Part shown: positions 1 to 12,329 of the stretch, piece after piece
How positions within the stretch are numbered: position 1 is the stretch's first letter
How the letters are laid out: every line of letters begins with the position of its first letter
Source of the DNA: Sarocladium kiliense
Lineage: Eukaryota > Ascomycota > Sordariomycetes > Hypocreales > Sarocladiaceae
Assembly (NCBI GenBank): GCA_030734395.1
Contig: JAUZTG010000048.1
Span: 930,001-994,000 of the forward strand
DNA length: 64,000 nt
Direction: 5' to 3'
Notes under the pieces: model-generated
Told to the model about the DNA's origin: nothing
The model's input: only the letters and a program-made list of their open reading frames with translations
Database searches by the model: none
Made by a program: the position numbers and the translations under genes

Positions 1-1353
1 CCCGCTCTACTTGGGCTCCTTCGTACTCATCTTCATTGGCTCTATATGGAACATGACTGCGCACGATAGCTATGGATCATGTATGGGTGCGCGCATCTTT
101 CAAGGACTGGGTTGGGGAGCCTTTGATACATTGGTGATCGGATCAATCCAAGACACCTACTTCGTGCGTATCTCACATACTGACCCCTTAACCTCGATGC
201 TAACAACCGGCAGGAACACGAGCGCGCGCTTCGCATCTCCATCTACAACATCTTCACCATCGCCACAACCTGGGGCTCTCCTCTCATTGGTGGCCTAGCA
301 TCCGAGCGCGCCGACTCCTTTACCGTCCAATTCCGCATCATCAACACCTTCTTCCTCGTTGCGATTCCCATGCTCATCTTTGGAGCACCTGAGACCGCAT
401 TCGACCGCGTCCGCGCAGTCACCCCCATCGACTCCCCCGAACCTCCTCGCCCATGGCTTCTGCGCGAACGTCTCAACAAAGCGAATCTTGTGCACGACTT
501 CGAGAATCTCAAGCCGAATCTTGAGATGGCCCGCCCGTACGGGTTCCGTGGTCCCGTTACGCTCCCGACGATCCTTCAAGCACCCCGCGCAATGATCTCG
601 CCGACGACATGGCTTGTCTTCCTCCTCTCAGTCATTCCCTACGGCACCCTCTGGTCTCTCGCTCTCACAGTCGCTCTCCTCGTCACCCCCATGCCTCTCA
701 TGATGGGTCCCACCACCATTGGCACCCTCATGACCGGTCCCTGGCTCATCGCCACCATGGTTGTCGCAGTCTTCTGCTTCCTCCGTCGCTACAACGAAGG
801 CTTCACCCAGCGCGTCAACATCATGACCATCGCCGCAGGAACCACCTTCGTCATCGTCGGCGTCACAACTTTCGGGATGACAGTCTATCGCGCAATGACC
901 CGCGGCATCGACGGCACATCTTGGCTCGTCAACCCCAACGCCGGAAGCGAACTCAGCCTCCCCGTCCTCTCCTTCCTCGTCGGCCTCCTCGCCGCAGGAG
1001 TCTACATCCTCGACGCAACCACCCGACCCCTCATCGCCCGCTCAGCTTCATTCACCTCCTCCAGCATGCCAGTCGCCCAACGGACCGTCGGCGACATGCA
1101 CGCCGGCGTTGTCGTCCTCCGAAACCTAACCGTTGGAATCTTCATCCTCGCCCTCCCCAACGCCGTCTCCAGCTTCGCCGGCCTCCGCGCCACCGTCATC
1201 GGATTGTCCAGTGCACAGGCCGGAGTCGTCCTCTGCATCGCTGTGGCCTGGTGGTTCTACGAGGAGAACATCTGGCGCGTGGATGGCAAGGTGATGGGAC
1301 TTGTGGATCTCAGTATGCTCAAGAAGTCGCATAGCTTCTTTGAGACGGATTGA
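1..1353 (+). CDS. MFS transporter, 3' part (5' end outside window)
   Basis: Major facilitator superfamily membrane transporter; substrate unknown. The reading frame is already open at base 2 and the first exon runs to 163. An intron 164-213 (GTGCGT...CAG, 50 nt, phase 0) joins it to the second exon, 214-1353, which ends in TGA. Seen: about 430 residues with many hydrophobic helices. The GARIFQGLGWGAFDTLVIG stretch matches MFS helix 4/5 style, and the loop after the splice (EHERALRISIYN, then a helix with WGSPLIGG) is typical of fungal DHA1-like drug/polyamine antiporters. A long central cytoplasmic loop (around 370-560) precedes the second six-helix half. The protein ends with a short polar tail. 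N-terminal helices and start codon are missing, so subfamily and substrate cannot be judged. It is convergent with the receptor gene that follows. Confidence 0.85.
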
Positions 1354-1890
1354 GGGGGTTTTGTTCTTTACGGCCGGACTATGATGATTGGATACCAGGC
1401 AAGGATGGGAGGAGTTCTGGATGCAGTAGGGACATACTGCTAAATGGTTCAGCTGTACCAATTTTGGTATATGCTTCACTCGTTTTCACATGAGATTGAT
1501 ACCTCACTCACTCGCTCACTTCCTCAAACCTCACACACTTTCACTTACGGGATCCTTGTCTGCAAAGCTCAAGGACCCGGATGATTTTCCCCCTTTCCCT
1601 ACATACCTAGTTTTAGCCTCAAATGAAAACACAAAAATACACGACGTGTCGTTTTGCTCATGCATGTTGCCTGTCATGCGACCTGTCAGATCTCAAGTCT
1701 CACTCTACCCGTAAGAGGTAAACAACACCGGCAACATCCGAGACCAACAACGCCCGTCCCGTCCCATTTCCCGCTCACCCCTTTCGTTTGTTTTGCGCGA
1801 TACCTTTAAACGCCGTTATCCTAGTCTATCAGTCCCCGTCAAGGCATGTACCCTTACTCGTGGCCTGCATTGAGTTCAGGCCTCCGCGTT
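1354..1890. other. Convergent intergenic spacer
   Basis: 537 bases between two converging stop codons. It should hold the 3' UTRs of both genes. I see no coding potential and no repeat. Confidence 0.6.
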
Positions 1891-3589
1891 TTACAAGCTC
1901 TTGGAGTGCTTGCCAGGTCCATCAGCCAAACGACGAAGCTCCACGTCGCTTCCTGCGACACCCGAGTCTCCGTCGTCCAAATCACTTTCAAACGTCCCAT
2001 GGGATCTTTGTCTCCGTCGCTCACCCGCCTCATACGCGTCTCCATCAACGGTGTCGCCTATCTCATCCACTTCTCCGCTCCTTCTGCCAGTCCAGAAACC
2101 GATCCATGCAGCCTTGAGCGCTGTGCCACTTGTGATGAAAAAGATCACCGCGTTCCATAGACCTTGGAGAGGTAGGACTGCAGCTGTAGCGACGTGGTAC
2201 TCAAACGGCGATTCCCCTTGAAGCCAACTGTGAATCCGGTTTAGACTGCTTGGAATCCAAGTGACCAGAACACTGAGTGCAAAAAGGAAGCTCGTGCGTA
2301 AGTACGCTCGCTTGATGGGATCATCGATGACGAACTTGCCCACCGTTTTCTTAAAGGCTCGTTTTGATCGATTGAGCGTTGAAGAAGGGCTTTGGCCAAC
2401 ACCACGCTTTTTGGACAGAGGTGGTGCCGATGATGTGACGCTAGAGTAGTATGTTCGCGTCGCCGAAGGGTTCGGTGGTGGAGAGGAGTCTTCTTCGAAA
2501 GAGACATGGCTCACATTCGGGCCATGTGTGCGTTTGGGAGTTGATGGACCCGGAAAATGAATAGGGGCGGATGAATGGGTGACTTGAATCTCGGTAATCG
2601 CTGTGCCATAAAATCCATCGGATGGGAGCTGTGGAAGGACCACTCTAGGGACCTGGTCTAAGATCAGCAAAAGAAGTATTTCGCGAAGCGTGAAGATAGT
2701 CGTTGGTATCATACCTCTGTCATATTCCCGCCATCACGATTCTTAGACGTGGACAGGCTGCGGAGCTGGTTTCGCGTATGGAAGACGTGATAACCAACCA
2801 TGGAATAGAATAAGATGGATCCGGCGATGCAGATCCAGATGAGCATGTAGTATGTGTAGATGCGGATATCGTCCCATTCCCTATCGACCCAGCACCATAT
2901 CTAGCACCCAAATGCCATAAGCATGAAGTTCCAGGAAGTGTTTTAAGAGGAAGCGTAGCTGAAGGAGACTTACAGTGGCACCACCGTACACGGGCCCTCT
3001 ACCTTCTTGACGGACGAAGAGGAGCGATAGAGCGATGATGAACGGACCACCATAACAGACAATACAGTAAACCCACCACCATCTCCTGAATGAATCTGGA
3101 CTCGTTCGAAAGAAGAATACGAGGAAGACGTTGATCGCCATGGCTAGAGACCACCAAGGATCTGACTGCATAAACCTGCTCTACTGTCAGCCCTTGCACG
3201 CCTCAAGGTTACTTTGGTTGATGGAGAGCATACATCTCAAACAAGAAGCTCTGCGCTTGACAGAGGGCTGTCTCTTTGCCTGCCTGCAGCCCATCGAGGG
3301 CGATAATACTCGCCACACTTGCCCCAATATTGGAGACGCTGGCGAAGACGATGAAGGTGTTTTGAACATTGCGAGTTCGTGGCACAAGAGCGTAGGCGAT
3401 GAAGATGAGGAACACTGCAACCAGGCTGATTGATCCGCCGATGCGCTCGAGATAGACGATGATGTGAAGCTGGTGTTCAAGGAAGTCTTCGTCCATGGCC
3501 GCGGATGCAGTGTCCCACATGCTAGGCAGGACAGGACGATGTACAGAACTGAACACGAGATTGGGGTTACCGTCGAGATAGTAGGTCAT
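1891..3589 (-). CDS. cAMP-receptor-like seven-transmembrane GPCR
   Basis: Predicted G-protein-coupled receptor of the fungal cAMP-receptor-like class (GprH/CrlA type), probably plasma-membrane nutrient or carbon sensing. Exons (minus strand): 3234-3589, 2974-3175, 2715-2900, 1891-2628, giving about 493 aa. Introns of 58, 73 and 86 nt keep frame at every junction. Seen: TM1 around residues 50-68, TM2 around 78-97, then a conserved Cys and the FLFEMFMQSDPWWSLAM block formed across the first splice. This is followed by VYGGATIWCWVDREWDDIRI across the second, a long Ser/Pro-rich third intracellular loop, VTWIPSSLNRI in TM6 and VLPLQGLWNAVIFF in TM7. These TM3, TM6 and TM7 signatures are those of the CRL family. 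The third splice acceptor (CCTTCCACAG) was chosen because a nearer TAG would break the frame. The ligand is unknown. Confidence 0.85.
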
Positions 3590-5839
3590 TTACTATCGGG
3601 TCTTCTGAATGCTTGTTGAAGAATACATTGAGACGTTGATGTGGTGTCTGGTTCGGGATGATATAAGGAGGCGTCGGCTGAAGTTGATGATCCTCCTCCC
3701 GGTGGGTAGGAACGGGTCAATGCTAAGTCTAGGCACGGCTCGCAGAACGGATGGCGCAAGTTTAGTATCCAGTAGGGCAAGAAAGGAAGAAATGGCAATC
3801 AGAGAATAAGGCCAAGATGGACGAAATGTGCGTATGTGTCTGAATGGGGGCGAGAGTGTAGGACGCCGGGGGGCCAAGGCAGGAGCCGCCTCCTCGTGCT
3901 CTCTCCCCCCAAGAAAAGCCCAATCACAGCCAGGCCGACAATTCTAGACTGAACAAGTCATGAACGGCATCGGGAGCCATTTCAGCGTCCGGAGGGTGGG
4001 CACTGAGTATGGGACGTGAAGCGAGGCCAGTTGTGAAGACTCACATGTCGTGGCACCTGAATATGCGAGTGCCCGAAGGCGTATATTACGCTCTGTCTTG
4101 GGCCACACCTCTGACTGGTACTTGAGTCTTCCTGTTGCCTTGTTCTGGTGCTTGTCTTCGTCTTGGCTGTGACTGGCTTTATGCTTGCTCTCACCCTTGG
4201 ATCACTGGTTTGCCTGCTGGAGGACTTGGTATTGAGTGTTGGCAATGCATGTAGCCGGTGTGAAAGTCCAACACTGGCCTTCAGAAGATTTATGCTACCC
4301 AGAGCCCTTTCCAATGTATACAGCAGAGACGTATGATCAGATTCCATTGTGGGCACGACACACTCCGCTGCCCAGACCGCGGCTTTCGAGTCAGATGCTA
4401 GGCTGGTCCACTCCCTCTCATATCTGCACGCGGACGGAGACCGACAGTTTTGCTCAACGAATTCAAGGGCCTCTCCATCCTTACCGCTCAGCTTCCCGTT
4501 CCCGTGTCATCATTTCCTGCCGTTGCCACTCACTCACCGTGAGGAACGGCGAGCGACACGTCCGCTGCACGGATCGACATGTGGCTCTCGCGTGGCTTCT
4601 CAACGGTCGCCGCTACTGTCCTGGATTGCATATCTGGCCGGTAATAGTGCCCCAGCTACCTAAAACGTTTATGGCGGCCTATTCGTATTGTTGTTGGCCC
4701 TGGTCACTCGTGACCCGGCATCTTCACTTCCGGTCGACCCCGATCCTGAGCCCGATTATGAGCGATACGGGCTCATCATGGCAGATAATTCATCCAAAGT
4801 CAGATCTTGGTTTTAATAGGGGCCAAAGGCAGCGACATTAACATGGCATGCAGCCAATCTTGCCCGCCTCAGCCCCGAGAGATAGAAAGTGTCGTCGCCA
4901 AGCCGAAGTACACGCACTTTCAATGTCGTGCACCTTCTCCTGCGACAGCCACGTCTTCCTCACCTTGGCTGAATCTCGACTCGGTGTTCTGCAGAAGCCC
5001 CTGTGGCGTTTATGCAGCCGATGGGCGGTGTAGAATCGGAACGCTATTTGCTTCCCGAGACGCAGCCGTCTGCGAGCGTTTAACCAATCACCGCCTTGAG
5101 AGATCTGCGAATCACTTACCACTTCCTAGTATCATCCAAGCTTGAAATTGACCTATTCTTCTCTCTACTCTTTTGCCAAAGCATGGAATCCTCAGACCGC
5201 ACAGTATGGACGGAGCGTTGCCACCCCGGTCTCAGTGGCTGACTAGTCGTGTAACCACCCACCCTCAACACAACCTGTTCACGTGTACCAGGCTCCTCGA
5301 ATCAGAGCCTACATCTCCAGGAGTCTTGTCCCAGAATTCAGCTCGACTTTCTCTTTTGGTATCGCAATGCTGGTGCTTGGCGCCACTAGCCAAGCACACG
5401 GCGGACCTTTCATGTAGGACAGAACTGAAGAAACTTCGCGCAAATCAGGCTTTACAACATGGTACGAATCCAAAGCTCACTGTGAGAATCCAGTCTTGTC
5501 TTGAGTAGAACCAGCCGTGTTCCCGGGGCGATAATCTATAATCTGACAGGAACCCATGGGCGGTAGTCGCTGTGTGAGTGACCGTTCAAGTCTGGGGTTA
5601 CGCAATACACGAGGGACCTGATCCAGCGACTAGACATGGAACTTAATGTCCGTTACCATGAATTGTAAACACAAATCACTCAGTCAAGTCGGGATAGGAT
5701 CAGCAATCCTCCATAATATAAACTTTGGTGGCTCCCTATGCACAATCGAAACCACCACTACCTCAGATATATATCTATGTTGTCCAAGCAGGTCCCATAT
5801 AATATACCCTTTCACATCCGAAATCCCAACCTTCCTCGT
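3590..5839. other. Long intergenic region without a recognisable gene
   Basis: 2.25 kb between the receptor start and the 3' end of the next transporter gene. Only short overlapping reading frames with no family resemblance or splice logic are present. It must contain the receptor promoter on its left side and the transporter 3' UTR on its right. Confidence 0.5.
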
Positions 5840-7613
5840 TCAGAGAGTATAAATGAAGTCGGGACGGTGATCGAGCATCGCTGCGATCTCCGCCTGAGAC
5901 TTGCCCTGAATGAGATGGTCCCGTTCGCCTGCCAGTCTAGCCTTGTTCTCCCTCCTGAGCAAGTACCAGAACACGACACTGCCGCAGAAGACGCCAAAGA
6001 AAAGGTACGCGACAATGACGCCGTGGCCCTGGAAGAACCTTGGCGGGTCAAAGTAGACGTTGCTGCTCACCACACCGTTGAGGTTTCCCCATCCGATGAC
6101 CATACCCATGACGATACCACGCTTGTACACACCCTCAATATTGTTGGCGACCCAAGCAATTGTCAAGGACACAGCTGGATAGATACCCATAGCGCCAAGG
6201 AATGTACCGGCGTACTGTACGCCGGGCTTCTCTGAAGCCATGATCATGGTGAAGCCGATGATGCCACACCATGCAATGCCGAAGTTGAAAAAAGCCCGAT
6301 TCTGCAGCCTGTCTGACATGAAACCGACGATGATTGTCACGATCGCACCGCCCGCATACGGTGGTACACTGAGAAGCTGATTCCTGATGATGTTGTCTGG
6401 GGTCGTAAAGCTCATGCTCTGGATGATGGATGGCAAGAACAGGCTGAAAGAGTACAGCGGCATGAGGATGCCCATATACATGACCATACCGTTGTACATC
6501 TTCCACTCCTTCAGAGCTGCCCAAAGGTACTCGAGCTTAAAGTCTTCGTGATGGGCCGATGACTGGTTGTCCCTCTTGAGTCGGAGCAGAACACGCGCTC
6601 GATCGTCCTTGGATAGGAATCTGGCTTCGGCTGGGAAATCGTGCACCATCCAGAAAGAGATGACGCCGACAATGATTGTAAGGAGGCCTTCGAGGATGAA
6701 GATCCACGCCCAACCTGTTGCATGTCGTTAGTATGCCACATCTTACGACTAGTACAGTTACTCAAACACTGTGACATACCGGAAATCCCGCGGATGCCGT
6801 CCATGTTCTGAATCGCGGCTGCGAGCAGACCGCCGAAGGATCCTGCAAGAGCTGCGGCAGAGAAGAAGATAGCAGCACGAACGCCAAACTCATTGCGCTT
6901 GTACCAGCAGGAAAGGTAGAAGTTGACACCGGGGAACAAGCCCGCCTCGGTGACGCCAAGGAACCATCGCGCGGCCATCAGACCAGACCAGTTGTAGACA
7001 AATCCCATTCCAAGCATGCACGCGCCCCATAGAACCCTGTAGCGTGGTCAGCACTGTCTAGGGATTAAAATACTGTAGTGCAGATCTCATTGACTTACAT
7101 GATAATAGGAATGAAGATTGATGGCCTGGTGTACTTCAAGAGGAAGTTCGCAAGCGGCTCGAAGATAGCGTAAGAGATGAAGAAGATTGTAAGGGTAAGG
7201 TTGTACTCGTGAGTCGTCATGGGGATGTCCTCGGTGAGATGCGCGATCTTTGCATTGCCAATGTTTGTTCGGTCGAGGAAGCAGATAAGGTACAAGAGAC
7301 AGAGCTACAAGTACCAAGAAGAGTCAGCTTCCCGATTCCAGGATCCACAGTGTGTAACGAAGGAGAAGCGTCCGTGATGTGGCACAGGAACTTACCCAGG
7401 GCATGAGAGCCAAGTCAATCTTCCAGAGTAACTTGCGCTCCTAGAATGTCATTGTCAGTAATGCGATGGCAGATCCAGAGGAGTTGTGGTAGAAGGACGT
7501 ACAATTTTCTTCCTCTCCTCCTCAGATAGTCCAGCATCGGGATCGTAAAATGCTTCCGTCTCGCCGTTGGACGACACGTCCGGTGCGACGACGGGCTTCT
7601 CAATATCACTCAT
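5840..7613 (-). CDS. MFS transporter, anion:cation symporter (Dal5/Tna1-like) family
   Basis: Twelve-helix plasma-membrane permease of the fungal allantoate/nicotinate/vitamin uptake group. Exons (minus): 7503-7613, 7396-7440, 7099-7304, 6780-7036, 5840-6714, giving 497 aa. All four introns (62, 91, 62, 65 nt) are GT-AG and preserve frame. Seen: an acidic N-terminal tail, then LLYLICFLDRTNIGNAK in TM1, a hallmark of this family. After it come WFLGVTEAGLFPGVNFYLS and YKRNEFGVR in the helix 4/5 region, and GWAWIFILEGLLT at the fourth splice junction followed by VISFWMVHDFP. The C-terminal half has the GGAIVTIIVGFMSDRLQNRA loop. Length is normal (about 490-520). The substrate cannot be told from sequence; family members carry allantoate, nicotinate, pantothenate, biotin precursors or dipeptides. 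Confidence 0.9.
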
Positions 7614-10600
7614 GATGGAGATGCTTGTTTGCTCCGTACGTAGGGAATAGTATGAAGACTACCCAAGATCGATGAGACAGCAAGGTTGCGAAGCAGCAAG
7701 AACAGCCACACGATTGCTTGATTCGGTCCGATCAGTGAGTGAACGGTTCTTATAAGATCTGAGATCAAGCGAAGCTAAGCGAAGAGGCAGGTGCCTTTCA
7801 CTCAGTATGGGGTAAGAGAATGAAGATAAAGGACGTCTTGGAGGGAAGGTCACAACACCTGGAAAGGTAGGGAAGACGATCTTGACAGCAATGCAACCTC
7901 AGAAGCAGGGTCCCGGTGGGATTAAATATGCGCTCGGGGAAGCTTTGCTACGAGCTTAGGAATGACAGTATATGGAGGGTGTGAGGGGCATAGGAAGACC
8001 AAAGGGGTGTGGGAGAAATGAGGATGAGGAGGCAGGACTAGCACTCACTCCGTCAAGGATCTACATCCAGGCGAGCTCGACCTCATGGCCCAGAGCTACC
8101 AGGACCGGGGAAGTGGGACAACTGAGACGGGGTAAGGATGCTGCTTGTCTACTGTGCAAGACGCAAAGGCCCGGACCCTTGACATGACTAGATCCAGTAG
8201 ACAAGCCAATGAACTGCTGTCCAGCTCAACCGAGGATGTTCTGTTCCCCTCATGACCCCAGGCTTCGCACGAGAGGATGATGACGACGAGGCCAGAATAA
8301 CACTGTATCGATGAGATAGTGGCGTAGGAAACGGCGAGAGAGTGAGGGGGATGGTGTGGCACACCAAAAGCCAGCCACGCTTTCAGAACCCCGGACACGG
8401 TAGTGGTGAGTCTGGGGGCTGCTAATCCTAATTTCGAAAAGTCGAACGGAGTCATGACGGGGTCGGAGGAGCATGGCTGGGGTAAGCTTAAGGGAAACCC
8501 GTCCGGCCACAGACGGCGGTCAAGAGAGTACAAACCTAAAGCTTATTGTTGTGAGGGCGAAGGCGGAGACGCCCCGAGAGGAGCACCGTCAAAGTTCTGC
8601 CTGATACTACGCTGCTGCGCAGGTTGTTGTTCTCACCTGTGGGTTCTGTATCACCTGGTTGACTTGAGAAGCTTTGTCTGGGACGTGTCGTTGGGTAGTG
8701 CTCAGCGAGCAAAGGCTCAACGGAGTGTCTGTCCAACTTCAGCATAAGCATCTCGCATATACTCCAAGATGACCTTAGCAGTGACCAATTCCTGATTCAG
8801 ACCCTCGACTCATCCTCAAGCCGGCAACTCGTGTTCTTCTCTCCCACACCGCGACGCGGAGGACCACATGTGCCTCCCTTGTCTCTCCGTCTGCGATGAT
8901 GGCCAACGCCACGTCTCTTCCAGGAAAGGCTCGCTCGCGTCCTCGGTCGAATGTTCTCTTCTGGTCTTCTGTGAGTGGCCCCCACTCGTCCCCCGATCCG
9001 CCAATCCCCCTCCATTCCTGGACCTTCGAAAGGCCTCTGCTAGTCGTCGAATGCGCCCAGACGGGCGCACCCCTGCCTAGCTCTGCGAAGACACCTCTGG
9101 GCGATGAGTACCGGCCGATCTCCCCAGGCTAATTGGCTTGGCCATTCGGGACAAGACTTGGAACCCAGATAATTTGGAGGCTCGTAGAGGGAAGGCGAAC
9201 GTCGGCGAACTGTGTTCGCATAACGTTCAGCCCGTGGTCCTATCCAGCGACCGCATTCATCATTCAACTATCGTCATACGTATGTGAGGGGAACCTCAAC
9301 ACCGTTCTAGATCGTGCTCCCCAGGAATGGCCCCAGCTTCAATGCCCCATCGCGAATGATGCGCCAACCGGAGGCCCAATCTCTCCAGCTGGGGTAATCA
9401 CATTTCCAGCACCTGTCGGGGATCCAGGCACTTAGGTGTGTGTGGTACGGAACCAAGGCCACCATCAAAGTGATCAGCGTGCTTGCACCCCTTCAGGGCT
9501 CACGATGAGTGGCCGGCCATGAGTCGTTGACGACCACAGCCCCTCTCGTCATTATCAGCGCTAGCTCAGCGCCTCCTCCTCCAACAGTCTGCGCATACCC
9601 GCGCGCAAAGCTTGGAGGTTATCTGCCGTGTTCATGCTCCGTCCTGCCGCTGTGTGCCCCAGAAGCTATGCGGAATTGAGAAGGAAAGATGCTGCATCGT
9701 CCACAGGGTGCATGGGCGGGAAACGCCGATTCCACCACCATCCGGGATCTGTTACTTCCTTATGTCCGGAGTCAAAGCCTCGACTCAACATTCCAGAATT
9801 TGGTGGCTACTTTTTCAGCGCATCGAACCACGATGTGTTATCTGAGTAATCGCATGATGCACTACTGCCACCAACGTTCCCGCGATATCTGACCCCATTC
9901 TCATCAATCTATCGGTCCTGCGGTGGAGGCACAGTGTGAGAAGCCGAGTCTGATTAGTCCAAAGCACATCTTGAGACTTCATGAATGCATGTGTAGCTAA
10001 CATATCCGATGTCGTGGCCTTCCCGGTGTGCTCCCTTTCAGCTCTCTCCGTTGCGTAGTCTCTGGACAGAACACAACAGGGAGGCCGCACCGGGGGAGCA
10101 AACGATCCAAGACCTTAGAAGTGTGCAAGGGTTCACAGGGGTGCACAAAGATCCTCCTGGCCACGTGCGAAGCTCTTACAGCCTCCATGTTGTGGTCGAT
10201 CAAGCTGATGTGGTGCGATGTTTAAACAACCTTAGTTGGAGGGCGATAACCTTACGATGCATCCGGCCATCTTCGGGCTTCTGGAAGCCAAGAAGCTTCA
10301 TGCCAAAACAGCCACACCCAACTTTGTTAGTGGTGATAAGAGAGCGCGGGATCCTGCGGGCGCACTAAATCGTATTCTTTCGTAACATCATGTGCTGATA
10401 TACTGCAAAAGTTCGGATTTACCGTTGGCGTTGGAAGTACAGTGCACCAAGTCGTGTCCCAAAGGTCTCGATACGTAGGTCAGATCTGGTAGATACCATG
10501 AGCAACGCAGCCTGTGCAAGCAGCCCCATTCAAAAGTTCTGCGATTGTTCACCTTGAACCGGGTGAGGCGCATGCTCATCCTTCTTGAAAACCGAGACGG

Positions 10601-12329
10601 GCGTCCGTACATTCTCGGAGGAATGCACGCCGAGCATCTCAACCGAAAACCATACTGCAGTCCCAAGCCACAAAACAACATGACAGACTCAATGAATGAG
10701 GACCGAGTCAGGAATGGCCAAATACTTCGGCTGACTTGAGAAATGCGCTCGTTATGTCCCCTTCATGCTGCTTGTGCAACCTGTGTGCCCACGGCGCTGC
10801 CGGGATGGTGACTGGTGATTCAGCTTGAAGCCACCATCACGACCCCTCATTTGGGCTTCCAGAGTTTCCACACTTATGGTACAGTACTCTCCAAATTTGA
10901 AGAAGTTTCCGAATGCCAGGGGCTTCGTGCAGAGTTGCATCCGAGTCAGCCGTGCTGTGCGGGTGGCTTGAGGCTGGCGTTGTATTGGGATCAGGGCTGT
11001 TGCGACAGGAACATCAGCCTCTAGTGCCATCTTTCGCCTCATCCTTTCATCCGAGCTGCCCAGTACGTGCACAAGGGAGAATCGCATATCCCGAGGCATA
11101 TTGAAACCCTCATTTTGAATATTGCTTGTAGGGAGTGGGCTGGTTCTCAGATGGGCACAGAGACAGGCTCCATCGGCCAGCACTGGAGAGCAGGAGCAAC
11201 GGGGCCGGAGGAACTCTGATCCTAAACTGGCACCACCAAAACATCGAGCAGGCCCAAGAAAAAACTATCGTGGACCATCTTCCTTTCCTGTCCACCTCCA
11301 ATTGAGGCTGACGCCCAGCACAAAAAGGCCGCTTCCCGTAGTCCTATACGGACCATCCCCTTCTTTATCATGGCTTTTCAAGCCACCTTTCCCGTGGACA
11401 GCCTAGACTCATGAGGCAACATCCCACATCCGAGTCAATAACCGATAACGCAAGCCTACCTGCACTGTCCCGAAGACAACATGGACAACATGCGACTCGT
11501 GTGCGCGCGCACGTACGCGCTCCAGGGGTCCGGTCGTCCGACGTGCAAACAATGAGCACAATGGGAAGGGAATCTATTCCAAGCCACCGGGATCTGACAG
11601 CATTTCTGTTCCGAGACTAATCGCAATTCCGAGGTCACGGCAAACAAGAGGTAAGCTCGATTTTCCACACACCGCAGCACAAACACCAATTCATTCCGAT
11701 GATGATACCCATTTTCCATGGTCCTTGATCTTTCTATGATTGTCCATATCTTTGTTACACAGTCTCTGAGAATGACTCCTATACCTGCCTTTGTTTCATA
11801 CCTCTATCTTGCAAGCAAAGTCGCTGACCAAAGTCAAGCAGTTACCGACCTTGGTTCCAAACCACGGCATCTTGCATCCCGACACCAGAGTTGGTTCTCG
11901 CCCAGTTCTTGGCATATCAGTCACTGCCAAACCCATCTCGTAATCTAGGCAAGGCAGACTTCCGGTCTGCACGTAGGCCGCCAATCTCCTCTGTCAAGTA
12001 GTGTCCATAAGCCCACCGGCTTTGTGCAGCAGCCCAGCTACGGTGACCGCCTTACACCACAGTAGCCTTCATTCCACCTATTGTCTGTGTGACCAAACGC
12101 CCACATCACCAGGAATCCTCTGCGGTAGAAAGTTTGATCAGTAACCTGCGCCTAGGAAGATACTTTCAGCAGGACTTTGTGCATGGTAGCTGGAAATGCT
12201 GCCAATTTGACCCGCTGCAGTACCTGCAGGTCACAGCGAAGCACATAGCGTACATTTGTCAAATATTTTATTTCGACAAGATGCTTAATCTGAACCTTGT
12301 CTGCAAGGACGCAGTCATCAGCAAAACTC
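7614..12329. other. 4.7 kb gene-less region
   Basis: Upstream of the transporter start and downstream of the oligopeptidase stop. I read both strands and found only short frames with random composition. There are no conserved motifs, no credible exon chains, no transposase or reverse-transcriptase fragments, and no strong AT skew that would suggest RIP-inactivated repeats. The part next to 7614 should hold the transporter promoter. An unannotated non-coding RNA or a lineage-specific gene cannot be excluded. Confidence 0.45.

Noticed and set aside
609..1334. A 241-codon Arg/His/Pro-rich frame overlapping the first MFS gene
   Set aside because: It is the shifted frame of the transporter; its composition follows from C-rich codon third positions.
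10752..11183. 143-codon minus-strand frame in the 4.7 kb gap
   Set aside because: No family resemblance and a non-coding-like residue mix; it begins at a weak context.
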